Origin: Herbidospora yilanensis
GTDB lineage: Bacteria; Actinomycetota; Actinomycetes; Streptosporangiales; Streptosporangiaceae
Direction of reading: 5' to 3'
NCBI RefSeq assembly: GCF_001570565.1
Contig: NZ_BBXE01000015.1
Span: 107,893 to 171,892, forward strand
DNA length: 64,000 nt
Every line of letters begins with the position of its first letter. The stretch's first letter is position 1. The notes beneath the pieces were generated by a model that was not told the DNA's origin, ran no database searches, and saw nothing but the letters and a program-made list of their open reading frames with translations. The position numbers and the translations under genes were made by a program. Below, piece by piece: positions 52,933 through 60,903 of this stretch.

Positions 52933-55055
52933 CGGATCACGAGCCCACTGCTGATGTCGTCCAGATCGACGCCGCCCGGGAACGCCGGGCGGTTGCTGAA
53001 GACCGACCGGTCGAGGGCGTCGTCGTCCGCGTCGACCGGCCCGACGCGGACGGCCCGGACTGGCTGACCGCCCTGGCCGAGCGGTCGAAGGACCGCCGCC
53101 CGATCGTCCCGTCATGGATGCGGTCGGGACCGGAACGTACCGCGACCGTCAAGTGGGTCGCGGCCCACTACACCTACGTGGCCGGGTACCACGTCACCCG
53201 GTCACCGAAGTACGCCGGACGGCTGGCCATGCGCGCCCCGGTCGGCCTGGCCCGCGTCGTCAACAGCTCGTTGTCCTGGACGTTCGACCTCGAAGGGCGG
53301 CCCGTCCGCCTGGACGCGGTCCGCCGGGCCGACGCCGAGGCCTACCTCAAGCTGTCGCGCCAGCGGGACGCCCGCGTCCGGCTGCGCGTGGTGATCGCGC
53401 TTCTCGCGCTCGGCGTCGTCGTGCCCGCCGGGCTGGTGGTCGCGTTCACCCCGCCGGGAGCTCAGTTGTGCGCGCTGGTGGTCCTGGTGGTCGTCCTGGG
53501 CGTCGCCGGTCGTCCGGCGGACCGGCCGTTGATCGATCGGGCGGTCGTGCCGACCGCACACGAGAAGCTGACCAGCGACATCGTGATCCGCGCCCTGGGC
53601 GCACTCGGTGTGCCCGCCATCAACCAGGCCCTCGCCCGGGGCGGGTCGGGGATCAACTTCGTCGCCCCGATCACCCGTGACGGCGGCACCGGCTACCGGG
53701 CAGACCTGGACCTGCCCTACGGCGTCACAGTCGCCGAAGTCATGGATCGGCGGGAGAAGCTCGCGTCCGGCTTGCGCCGCCCGCTGGGCTGCGTGTGGCC
53801 GGAGGCGGTTCCCGACCAGCACACCGGCCGCATGGTCCTGTTCGTCGGCGACCAGGACATGAACAAGGCCAAACAGCCGGCCTGGCCGCTACTCAAGTCG
53901 GGCGCCGTCGACCTGTTCAAGGCTCAGCCGTTCGGCACCGACCAGCGAGGACGGTTCGCGTCCATCACCCTGATGTTCGTCTCGGTGATCATCGGCTCCA
54001 TCCCGCGCATGGGCAAGACGTTCCTGCTCCGCCTGCTCTGCCTCATCGCCGCACTCGACCCGCGCGCCGAACTGCACCTGTACGACCTCAAGGGCACCGG
54101 CGACCTGTCGCCGCTGGAATCGGTCGCTCACCGGTACCGCGCCGGGGAGGAAGACGAGGACGTCGCCTATGCGATCTCCGACATGCGGGCGCTGAAGGAG
54201 GAGCTTCGCCGCCGGGCCAAGGTGATCCGGAACCTGCCCAAGGACGTCTGCCCAGAGTCGAAGGTCACGCCGGAACTGGCCAGCAACAAGAGTCTCGGGC
54301 TGCACCCGATCGTGATCGCCGTCGACGAGTGCCAGGTCTGGTTCGAGCACGCCAAGTACGGTGACGAGTTCGAATCGATCTGCACCGACCTGGTCAAGCG
54401 CGGCCCCGCGCTGGGGATCGTCCTGATCGTCGCCACTCAGCGCCCGGACGCGAAGTCACTCCCGACCGGCATCAGCGCGAACGCGGTCCTGCGCCTGTGC
54501 CTCAAGGTGATGGGCCACACCGAGAACGACATGGTGCTCGGCACGTCCGCGCATAAGAACGGCGTCAGGGCCACCATGTTCAGCTTCTCCGACAAGGGGA
54601 TCTGCTACTACGCGGGCGAAGGGGACGCTCCGCGCATCACCAAGTCCGTCTACATCGACGCCCCGGCCGCCGAGAAGATCGCCCTCCGGGCGCGTGCTTT
54701 GCGGGTTCAGGCGGGAACGCTGTCCGGCCACGCCCTGGGAGACGGGTTCGAGGCCGACGCCGCCCCGGCCTTCGACCTGCTGGCCGACATCCTGGGCGTG
54801 GTCGGGGAGCCGAAGGTCTGGAACGAGACCGTCGTAACGCGACTGGCCGAACTCCGCCCGGCGGTCTACGGCCCATGGGCCGACCTGGAGCCCGAAGCGC
54901 GGGCGGCCCAGCTCACCACCGCACTCAAGCCCTACGGCGTCCGTACCGGCCAGGTCTGGGGCAACACCGAGGACGGACGCGGCGCGAACCGTCGGGGGAT
55001 CACCCGCGACGAGATCGCCAAGGCACTCGCCGACCGCTCATCTGACGCTTCGTAG
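52929..55055 (+). CDS. TraB/FtsK-type DNA translocase of the conjugative element
   Basis: 708 aa. Two membrane helices at about 155-200 (VVIALLALGVVVPAGLVVAF, CALVVLVVVLGVAG) anchor a FtsK/SpoIIIE motor with variant Walker A IPRMGKTFLLRLL (about residues 357-370), HLYDLKGTGDLSPL, Walker B VIAVDECQVWF and VATQRPDAKSLP, and a C-terminal helical domain. In actinomycetes such a single hexameric pump moves double-stranded DNA between hyphae. The palindromic array just downstream is a candidate recognition locus. Confidence 0.9.
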   Translation: MTDHEPTADVVQIDAARERRAVAEDRPVEGVVVRVDRPDADGPDWLTALAERSKDRRPIVPSWMRSGPERTATVKWVAAHYTYVAGYHVTRSPKYAGRLAMRAPVGLARVVNSSLSWTFDLEGRPVRLDAVRRADAEAYLKLSRQRDARVRLRVVIALLALGVVVPAGLVVAFTPPGAQLCALVVLVVVLGVAGRPADRPLIDRAVVPTAHEKLTSDIVIRALGALGVPAINQALARGGSGINFVAPITRDGGTGYRADLDLPYGVTVAEVMDRREKLASGLRRPLGCVWPEAVPDQHTGRMVLFVGDQDMNKAKQPAWPLLKSGAVDLFKAQPFGTDQRGRFASITLMFVSVIIGSIPRMGKTFLLRLLCLIAALDPRAELHLYDLKGTGDLSPLESVAHRYRAGEEDEDVAYAISDMRALKEELRRRAKVIRNLPKDVCPESKVTPELASNKSLGLHPIVIAVDECQVWFEHAKYGDEFESICTDLVKRGPALGIVLIVATQRPDAKSLPTGISANAVLRLCLKVMGHTENDMVLGTSAHKNGVRATMFSFSDKGICYYAGEGDAPRITKSVYIDAPAAEKIALRARALRVQAGTLSGHALGDGFEADAAPAFDLLADILGVVGEPKVWNETVVTRLAELRPAVYGPWADLEPEARAAQLTTALKPYGVRTGQVWGNTEDGRGANRRGITRDEIAKALADRSSDAS

Positions 55056-55068
55056 CCGTCGCTCTCGC

Positions 55069-55155
55069 CGCTAGGTCTAGCGGTCACCCCCGCTAGACCT
55101 AGCGCCCCTGCTAGCGCCTCAAAGCCCTGCCTGTACGTGATCTAGCGCGCTAGCA
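55069..55155. repeat. Palindrome cluster downstream of TraB (candidate transfer or replication locus)
   Basis: A 15-bp perfect inverted repeat (CGCTAGGTCTAGCGG / CCGCTAGACCTAGCG, 6-nt loop, 55,069-55,104) whose arms are themselves palindromic (CGCTAG-2 nt-CTAGCG). It is followed by TGCTAGCGC at 55,109 and CTAGCGCGCTAG at 55,142. CTAG is rare in high-GC DNA, so this density is deliberate. It may serve as a TraB-binding clt-like locus, an origin, or partly as a terminator. Confidence 0.65.
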
Positions 55156-55197
55156 GCCCATCTGCGTCAGCCCGGGAAACATCCCTAGGAGCCACCT

Positions 55198-55410
55198 GTG
55201 GCCATCGCCATAGCCCTGCTAGTCCTCTGCCTGTTCGGTGTCACGCTCGGTTACATCGGTCTCTGCTCCGCGTCGCCGTGGAAGCCGTGCATCCGGTGCC
55301 GCAACAAGCGCCGGTCCCGTCACTGCCGCGCCTGCAACGGCACCGGCCTGCGCCAACGCGCGGGCTGGCAGGTCTGGGTCTACCTGACCCGGTTCGGGCG
55401 CACCCGATGA
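55198..55410 (+). CDS. Small membrane protein with zinc-ribbon-like tail
   Basis: 70 aa: one N-terminal helix (IAIALLVLCLFGVTLGYIGL) and a basic tail with CIRCRNKRRSRHCRACNGTG, a DnaJ-like Cys-pair arrangement. GTG at 55,198 with GGAG upstream; stop overlaps the next start by 4 bp. Function unknown. Confidence 0.68.
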   Translation: MAIAIALLVLCLFGVTLGYIGLCSASPWKPCIRCRNKRRSRHCRACNGTGLRQRAGWQVWVYLTRFGRTR

Positions 55411-56285
55411 CCAACCGCCACGCTTACGCTCTCGCCGCCGCTTCGCATGGTTGGCACGTCTTCCCGCTCACCCCGAACGCGAAGACCCCGCTCCGCGGCT
55501 TCACGGCCTGGGAGAAACACGCCACCACCGACCGCGACCTGATCGGCCGGTGCTGGGCCGCGAACCCGTTCAACATCGGCATCGCCTGTGGTCCGTCCCG
55601 GCTCGTGGTCGTCGACTTGGACCGGCCCAAGCCCGGCGCTTCGCCGCCGGAGCCGTTCGACGAACCCGGCGTCACCGACGGCGCCGACGCCCTGGCCCTG
55701 CTCTGCGAACGAGCCGGTCAGCCGCTCCCGTTCGACACCTTCACCGTCCGCACCCGCAACGGAGGAACGCACCTGTACTTCACCGCACCTACCGGCTCCG
55801 CCCTCGGCAACACTGCCGGACGGCTGGGCTGGCTCATCGACACCCGCGCCAACGGCGGCTACGTGGTCGGCCCCGGCAGCCACGTCAGCACGCCGGGAGA
55901 GACCGGCGAATACGAGGTGACCAACGCCATCGCCCCGGCCGAGCTCCCGCCCTGGCTGGCCGCACGGCTCACCGACAAGCCTTCCGTCCGCGTCACCAAC
56001 ACGCCCCCAGGAGGAGATCAGGTGACGCGCTACGCCTGGCGAGCGCTCCACGGCGAGACCGAACGCCTGTTCAGCGCTGGACCCGGAACCCGCAACAACA
56101 CGCTCAATCAGGCCGCGTTCGCCCTGGGCCAGCTCATCGCGAACGGCCTGCTCCCGCGCCACCTGGTCGAGTCCGCGCTCCAGGAGGCCGCCGAGACCAT
56201 CGGCCTGCCCGCGCACGAAGCCGCCACGACCATCCGTTCCGGCCTGACCGCCGGAGTCCGCCAGCCACGCCGGGACGCACGATGA
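55407..56285 (+). CDS. Bifunctional DNA primase/polymerase (prim-pol) domain protein
   Basis: 292 aa. The prim-pol domain has AASHGWHVFPLTPNAKTPL, NIGIACGPSRLVVVDLDRPK with the catalytic acidic pair, TRNGGTHLYFT and DTRANGGYVVGPGSHV. The C-terminal helical part (TRNNTLNQAAFALGQLI) is usual in AICE replication proteins. Together with the DUF3987 gene it forms a prim-pol replication module in place of a RepSA initiator. Overlaps both neighbours by 4 bp. Confidence 0.9.
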   Translation: MTNRHAYALAAASHGWHVFPLTPNAKTPLRGFTAWEKHATTDRDLIGRCWAANPFNIGIACGPSRLVVVDLDRPKPGASPPEPFDEPGVTDGADALALLCERAGQPLPFDTFTVRTRNGGTHLYFTAPTGSALGNTAGRLGWLIDTRANGGYVVGPGSHVSTPGETGEYEVTNAIAPAELPPWLAARLTDKPSVRVTNTPPGGDQVTRYAWRALHGETERLFSAGPGTRNNTLNQAAFALGQLIANGLLPRHLVESALQEAAETIGLPAHEAATTIRSGLTAGVRQPRRDAR

Positions 56286-57826
56286 CCAATACACCCGCAG
56301 AGCGCGCAACGGCCCTGCTCTCCACGCTCAACGCCGACCAGGTCCTCACCGCGATGCACGCCCAACCTTGGGACACCCCGGTCCCGCTGGCCGCGCGCGG
56401 CACGTTGCCGACCTTCCCCGCTCACGCTCTCCCCGCCTGGGCTGGCGAGTTCACCGCCGCCCTGGCCGAGGAGACACAGACGCCGGTGGACCTGGCCGGA
56501 TGCATCGTGCTCGCCGCGCTGTCGACGGCCGCCGGAGGGCGGGCGCTGGTCAACGTGCGCGGTAGCTGGTGCGAGCCGGTCAACCTGTTCGTCGTCGTCG
56601 CGATGCCGCCCGGCTCTCGCAAGTCACCGGTCTTCCGGGCGATCGTCGCGCCCCTCCAGGCCGCCGAGCGGGCACTTCAGGAACAGGTCCGCCCACTCAT
56701 CACTGAGGCCGAGCTGGCGCGCAAGGTCGCCCAAGAGTCCGCCGACAAGGCCGCCCGCATGGCTGCCTCAGCACGCGGCGACTCCGCCGGGGATGCCCTC
56801 GCTGAGGCGACCAGCGCCGCCCTGGCCGTCGACGGCATCACCGTCCCGGCCGAACCACGACTGATCGCCGACGACATCACACCGGAAGCTGCCGCGAGTC
56901 TTCTGGCCGAGCAGGGCGGACGGCTGGCCGTCCTGTCGGCAGAGGGCGGCATCTTCGCCACGCTGGCCGGACGGTACTCCGGTGTCGCGAACTTGGACCT
57001 GTTTCTCAAGGGCCACGCCGGAGACCTGCTGATCGTTGACCGGCGCAGCCGCCGGGAGCGCGTCGACCACGCCGCGCTCACCCTGGGCCTGGCCGTCCAG
57101 CCCGACATCGTCACTGAGATCGCCAGCTCACCCGGCTTTCGCGGCAAGGGCCTGCTCGGGCGCATCCTCTACAGCCTGCCAACAAGCAACGTCGGCTACC
57201 GACTGATCGACCCGCCCGCCGTCCCCGAACAGGTCGCAGCAGAGTACGCAGCCAGCCTGGGACGGCTCGTCACCGAGATGTACGGCTGGCAGGACCCCGC
57301 CCGCCTGGTCCTGTCGCCCGAGGCGGCCGACCTGTTCCGTGCTCAACGGGAGCGCACGGAACCACGGCTCCGCCCCGACGCTGGAGACCTGGCCCACATC
57401 AGCGACTGGGCCGCCAAGTTCGACGGCGCGGTCGCCCGAATCGCCGGCCTGCTCCACCTGGCCGCCCACATCGGCGACGGCTGGCGCAAGCCCATCGCGG
57501 CCGACACCATGACCGCCGCGATCGAGCTGGGCGACTACTTCACCGCTCACGCCTTGGCCACCTTCGACGCCATGGGCCAGGACCCCGGCGTCGAAGCCGC
57601 CCGCACCGTCCACGCCTGGCTCACCAAAGCCCGGCCCGAGCACTTCACCCGCCGCGACGCCCACCGCGCGCTCCAACGCAAGTTCAAGAAGGCCGTCGAC
57701 CTGGACCCGGCCTTCGACCTGCTGGAGCAGTCTGGCTGGATCCGCCGTGAGCCCGACCCGACCACGAGCAGGGGCAACCCCTCACCCCGCTACGCCGTGC
57801 ACCCTGACCTGCACCGCACCGCCTGA
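56282..57826 (+). CDS. DUF3987 protein (replicative helicase-like)
   Basis: 514 aa. FPAHALPAWAGEFTAALAEE, VVVAMPPGSRKSPVFRAIV (a modified P-loop), GGIFATLAGRYSGVANLDLF, LTLGLAVQPDIV and GFRGKGLLGRILYSLP fit DUF3987. The C-terminal winged-helix stretch reads FTRRDAHRALQRKFK. DUF3987 proteins pair with prim-pol proteins in mobile elements and probably unwind DNA for replication. Confidence 0.87.
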   Translation: MTNTPAERATALLSTLNADQVLTAMHAQPWDTPVPLAARGTLPTFPAHALPAWAGEFTAALAEETQTPVDLAGCIVLAALSTAAGGRALVNVRGSWCEPVNLFVVVAMPPGSRKSPVFRAIVAPLQAAERALQEQVRPLITEAELARKVAQESADKAARMAASARGDSAGDALAEATSAALAVDGITVPAEPRLIADDITPEAAASLLAEQGGRLAVLSAEGGIFATLAGRYSGVANLDLFLKGHAGDLLIVDRRSRRERVDHAALTLGLAVQPDIVTEIASSPGFRGKGLLGRILYSLPTSNVGYRLIDPPAVPEQVAAEYAASLGRLVTEMYGWQDPARLVLSPEAADLFRAQRERTEPRLRPDAGDLAHISDWAAKFDGAVARIAGLLHLAAHIGDGWRKPIAADTMTAAIELGDYFTAHALATFDAMGQDPGVEAARTVHAWLTKARPEHFTRRDAHRALQRKFKKAVDLDPAFDLLEQSGWIRREPDPTTSRGNPSPRYAVHPDLHRTA

Positions 57827-57838
57827 GGAGCCGCCCTG

Positions 57839-58018
57839 ATGCCTCGCATGCTCACCCTGGCCGACCTGTGCGACGAACTCCAGATCAGCCGCTCGACCTT
57901 CTACGACTGGCGCGCCAAGGGTCGCGCTCCCAAGTGCCTCAAGCTCCCCAACGGTGACCTGCGCATTCGCCGTGCCGACCTGGACCGCTGGCTCGACACC
58001 CGAGAGGACAACGCCTGA
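57839..58018 (+). CDS. xis: Excisionase-type helix-turn-helix protein (Xis)
   Basis: 59 aa MerR/Xis-like winged helix: TLADLCDELQISRSTFYDWR and GDLRIRRADLDRWLDT. It has GGAG upstream and its stop shares bases with the integrase start (TGATG), the usual xis-int pairing that sets the direction of recombination. Confidence 0.88.
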   Translation: MPRMLTLADLCDELQISRSTFYDWRAKGRAPKCLKLPNGDLRIRRADLDRWLDTREDNA

Positions 58019-59409
58019 TGACCGACACCACGTACAAGGTCCGCGTCTTCAAGACCGAGGTCAGGAAGAACCCGGCAGGAAAGGCCACGTCCTACCGAGT
58101 CCAGTGGCAGACGGATGGACGAAAGATCTGGAGGAAGTCCTTTCCTCTGGCGGCCCAGGCCGAGACCTACCGCAGCGCCCTGATCACTGCGGCGCGCAAT
58201 GGCGAGGCATTCAGCCTGGTGACCGGAGAACCGGTTTCGTGGAGCCGGACACGGACGCAGGAAATGACCTGGTACGCCTTTCTCTGCAAGTACGTCGACA
58301 TGAAGTGGAAAGGCGCATCGGCCAACTACCGGCAGGTCATCGCCCGTGCGCTGACGGCCGCCACGCCAGCCATGTACACGACGCAGAAGGGCAAGCCGGA
58401 TGACAAAGCTCTCCGTTCGGCGCTCCACCGCTACGCCTTCAACACCCAACAGCGGGAGACCGCGACCGGCGACGTGGCCACCACGCTGAAATGGCTGGCC
58501 GACCACAGCAAACCGATATCAGCCCTGACCGACTCAGGTCTCATGCGTGACGTACTCGACAAGGCAACGTCCACCGTGGCCGGCACCCGCGCCGCGCCGA
58601 ACACCGTGAGAAAGCACCGCCTGATCGTCTCCAACGCACTCGATTACGCGGTGGAACTGAAGCTCCTGGACAACAACCCGCTCAAGACCCTCAACTGGAA
58701 ACCCCCGAAAAGCACCTACGAAGTCGACCGAGCCAGCGTGATCAATCACGCCCAGGCCCGCCAACTCCTGGACGCCGTACGCCAACAGCAGCCGAGCGGT
58801 CCCCGCCTCGTGGCGTTCTTCGCTGTCATGTACTACGCGGGATTGCGTCCCGAGGAAGCGGTCAACCTCCGCACCGACAACGTGATCCTCCCCGATCTCA
58901 AAGAGGGAGAGGAAGAAGGCTGGGGCGAACTCCACTTCAGAAAGGCCGCCCCCTATGCCGGGCGGGAGTGGACCGACACGCGCACAATCCGAGAGGAACG
59001 CTCACTTAAACACCGCCCCGATGGTCATTCAAGGACCGTTCCGACGCCGCCCGCGCTCACCGCGATCCTCCGCGCGCATCTGACCGAGTTTCCGAACGGG
59101 CCGAATAACCGCATCTTCTTCGGCGTGCGCGGCAATGAACTGTCGCAAGTCACCTACCGGCGAGCGTGGAGCGCAGCCCGCACGCAAGCCCTGACCCCGG
59201 CCCAGTCCGATTCGGCCCTGGCCAAGCGGCCCTACGACCTCCGCCATGCGTGCGTCTCCACCTGGCTCAACGCGGGCGTCCCCGCAACCCAAGTCGCGCT
59301 ATGGGCAGGCCACAGCGTCGAGGTACTGCTCAGGATCTACGCCAAGTGCGTCACCGGACAAGACGCCGTCGCACGTCAGCGCATCGCGGAGGCACTCACA
59401 GCGGACTAA
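58018..59409 (+). CDS. int: Tyrosine recombinase integrase of the AICE
   Basis: 463 aa. The N-terminal arm-binding and core-binding domains lead to the catalytic domain with Arg I in YYAGLRPEEAVNLR (about residue 280), LRHACVSTWLNAG (His and Arg II, about 409), WAGHSVEVLLR (His III, about 432) and the nucleophilic Tyr in RIYAKCVTG (about 440). The gene ends 117 bp from the att copy at 59,527, so attP lay just downstream. It most likely recombines within the tRNA-Arg(CCU) 3' end. Confidence 0.93.
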   Translation: MTDTTYKVRVFKTEVRKNPAGKATSYRVQWQTDGRKIWRKSFPLAAQAETYRSALITAARNGEAFSLVTGEPVSWSRTRTQEMTWYAFLCKYVDMKWKGASANYRQVIARALTAATPAMYTTQKGKPDDKALRSALHRYAFNTQQRETATGDVATTLKWLADHSKPISALTDSGLMRDVLDKATSTVAGTRAAPNTVRKHRLIVSNALDYAVELKLLDNNPLKTLNWKPPKSTYEVDRASVINHAQARQLLDAVRQQQPSGPRLVAFFAVMYYAGLRPEEAVNLRTDNVILPDLKEGEEEGWGELHFRKAAPYAGREWTDTRTIREERSLKHRPDGHSRTVPTPPALTAILRAHLTEFPNGPNNRIFFGVRGNELSQVTYRRAWSAARTQALTPAQSDSALAKRPYDLRHACVSTWLNAGVPATQVALWAGHSVEVLLRIYAKCVTGQDAVARQRIAEALTAD

Positions 59410-59479
59410 TCCCGTGGGTAAGAACTGAGTAAGAACACCCGCAAACGATCAGCGTTAGCCGATCACGGTCAGACACAAG

Positions 59480-59523
59480 AAAGAGCCCTTCGCCGGTATA
59501 ACCACCGGTGAGGGCTCTTTTTG
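59480..59523 (+). terminator. Intrinsic terminator after int
   Basis: AAGAGCCCT / AGGGCTCTT stem with an internal ACCGG-type smaller helix, followed by a run of T. The same structure recurs at 63,612 in the second copy of this segment. Confidence 0.9.
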
Positions 59524-59526
59524 ATT

Positions 59527-59569
59527 GGTGCTCCCGGTAGGAGTCGAATCTACGGCACCGGTTTAGGAA
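59527..59569 (-). repeat. att copy 2: duplicated tRNA-Arg(CCU) 3' end (internal junction)
   Basis: 43 bp matching the tRNA 3' half at 63,658-63,701 with four substitutions and a 1-bp deletion. It marks the right border of the larger element and the left border of the smaller one. Confidence 0.85.
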
Positions 59570-60039
59570 GACTGAGCAATTCATGCAGATTTATGCCGTT
59601 GACCTGCCGTAGCGGGCTGAGTCTGGGCCTCGGTTGAGCTGATCATTTCCTATGCCACGGCAGAGGTGGGTCCGTGTGCGTGGGAGATTGTTGTCATCTT
59701 TCTCGGGACATCAAGATCTCCTCTGCATTGGCGCAAATAAGATTACTCGAAAGTCGGTCTCTGACACCAATTCGCTGGATGCGGCCGTGCGGTGCGCCTC
59801 GCCGCGAACGGCGTGCATCGAAGTCTGTGATCGTTACGGCATCAGTCAATGACACTCAGGTTAGGAGTGCGGTGGTCGCACGCTCCGGTTGTATGACTTG
59901 ATCTGCGTAAACGGCTTGACAGGGTCATGTAGTTCGCAAGATCATTCCGCACATGTCTCGTGCTGAATGACCGTGACCATAGCAATGGTAAGCCGACCCG
60001 AGCGCAGCCCCTGCGCCACGCTAAGGAAGATACAAGCCG
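59570..60039. other. Intergenic start of the second element, no gene seen
   Basis: 470 bp of lower GC with short open frames that show no ribosome site or recognisable product. The end just before 60,040 should hold the promoter of the Abi_C-like gene. Confidence 0.45.
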
Positions 60040-60903
60040 ATGAAAGACACGAAGCTACCCCTGCTCAGCGCTGATTCCATCGGTGCTATCGCGGACATCG
60101 CACGATCAACTCGTGATGCGGAACGCGCGTTCTCTGCAGTTGGCATCACCCTGCAGAGGAAGCCAGCCATGCGGCATGGTGACGCCACGATCATTCCCAG
60201 TACGGCGAGTCACGTGTCCCGAACCCTTCGCGGCCTTGACCTTGATGAGCCCCGGGTGGTGAGCGCCGTACTACGTGCAGTCGTGGCGTTGGCCGAGATA
60301 TACGAATCGGCGCCTTCGGCGGACAAGAGCAGGTTGGTGCGGCTTCGCCACTGTCTGGCCGCTGATGGGTTTCCGCTCGATGCCAGTGGGGACCCAATGG
60401 CGGCCATCCGCGCTCTGGGCGCAGCCGCCTTGGATGTTCTCCTGGATGCTTCGGCGATCCGCGTGGAACTGGCTCGTTTAGAAAGGTCACTGGATGGCGA
60501 TCCCAGCCTGGCGATTGGCAAGGCAAAGAACCTTATCGAAGCGACGGCTAAGGCGGTTCTCGCTCAAAAGGGGCAGCCTGTGGGTAGTAATCAGAACGTG
60601 CCGACTTTGGTCAAGAAGGCCATGGAGGTACTCGGCGTACATCCCGATCAGGTCGACACGGCCACGTCGCCTATCGTGCGAGACATCTTGGGTGACCTGC
60701 GAGACATCGCACTCAAGATCGGCACTTTGCGAAACAAGGTTGGCGACGGTCATGGCAGCACGTCTGCCGTGACCGGTATCGCGGCGAGAGACAGCCGTCT
60801 CGCTGTACGCGCCGCGATTGCGTGGTGTGCATACATGCTGGACGCGCTCAGCGAACCTGGTGGGCCGCTCCCTACCCCTGATCAATCCGACGGTTCCGGC
60901 TGA
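60040..60903 (+). CDS. Abortive-infection-type protein with Abi_C-like C-terminus
   Basis: 287 aa. The C-terminal half fits the Abi_C pattern: SLAIGKAKNLIEATAKAVLAQ, NVPTLVKKAMEVLGVH, then IALKIGTLRNKVGDGHGSTS and AVRAAIAWCAYML (an RNxxGxGHG signature). The N-terminal half is helical with no family I know. Abi_C proteins are linked to phage-induced growth arrest. ATG at 60,040. The last 22 bp overlap the 3' end of the convergent DUF262 gene. Confidence 0.8.
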   Translation: MKDTKLPLLSADSIGAIADIARSTRDAERAFSAVGITLQRKPAMRHGDATIIPSTASHVSRTLRGLDLDEPRVVSAVLRAVVALAEIYESAPSADKSRLVRLRHCLAADGFPLDASGDPMAAIRALGAAALDVLLDASAIRVELARLERSLDGDPSLAIGKAKNLIEATAKAVLAQKGQPVGSNQNVPTLVKKAMEVLGVHPDQVDTATSPIVRDILGDLRDIALKIGTLRNKVGDGHGSTSAVTGIAARDSRLAVRAAIAWCAYMLDALSEPGGPLPTPDQSDGSG

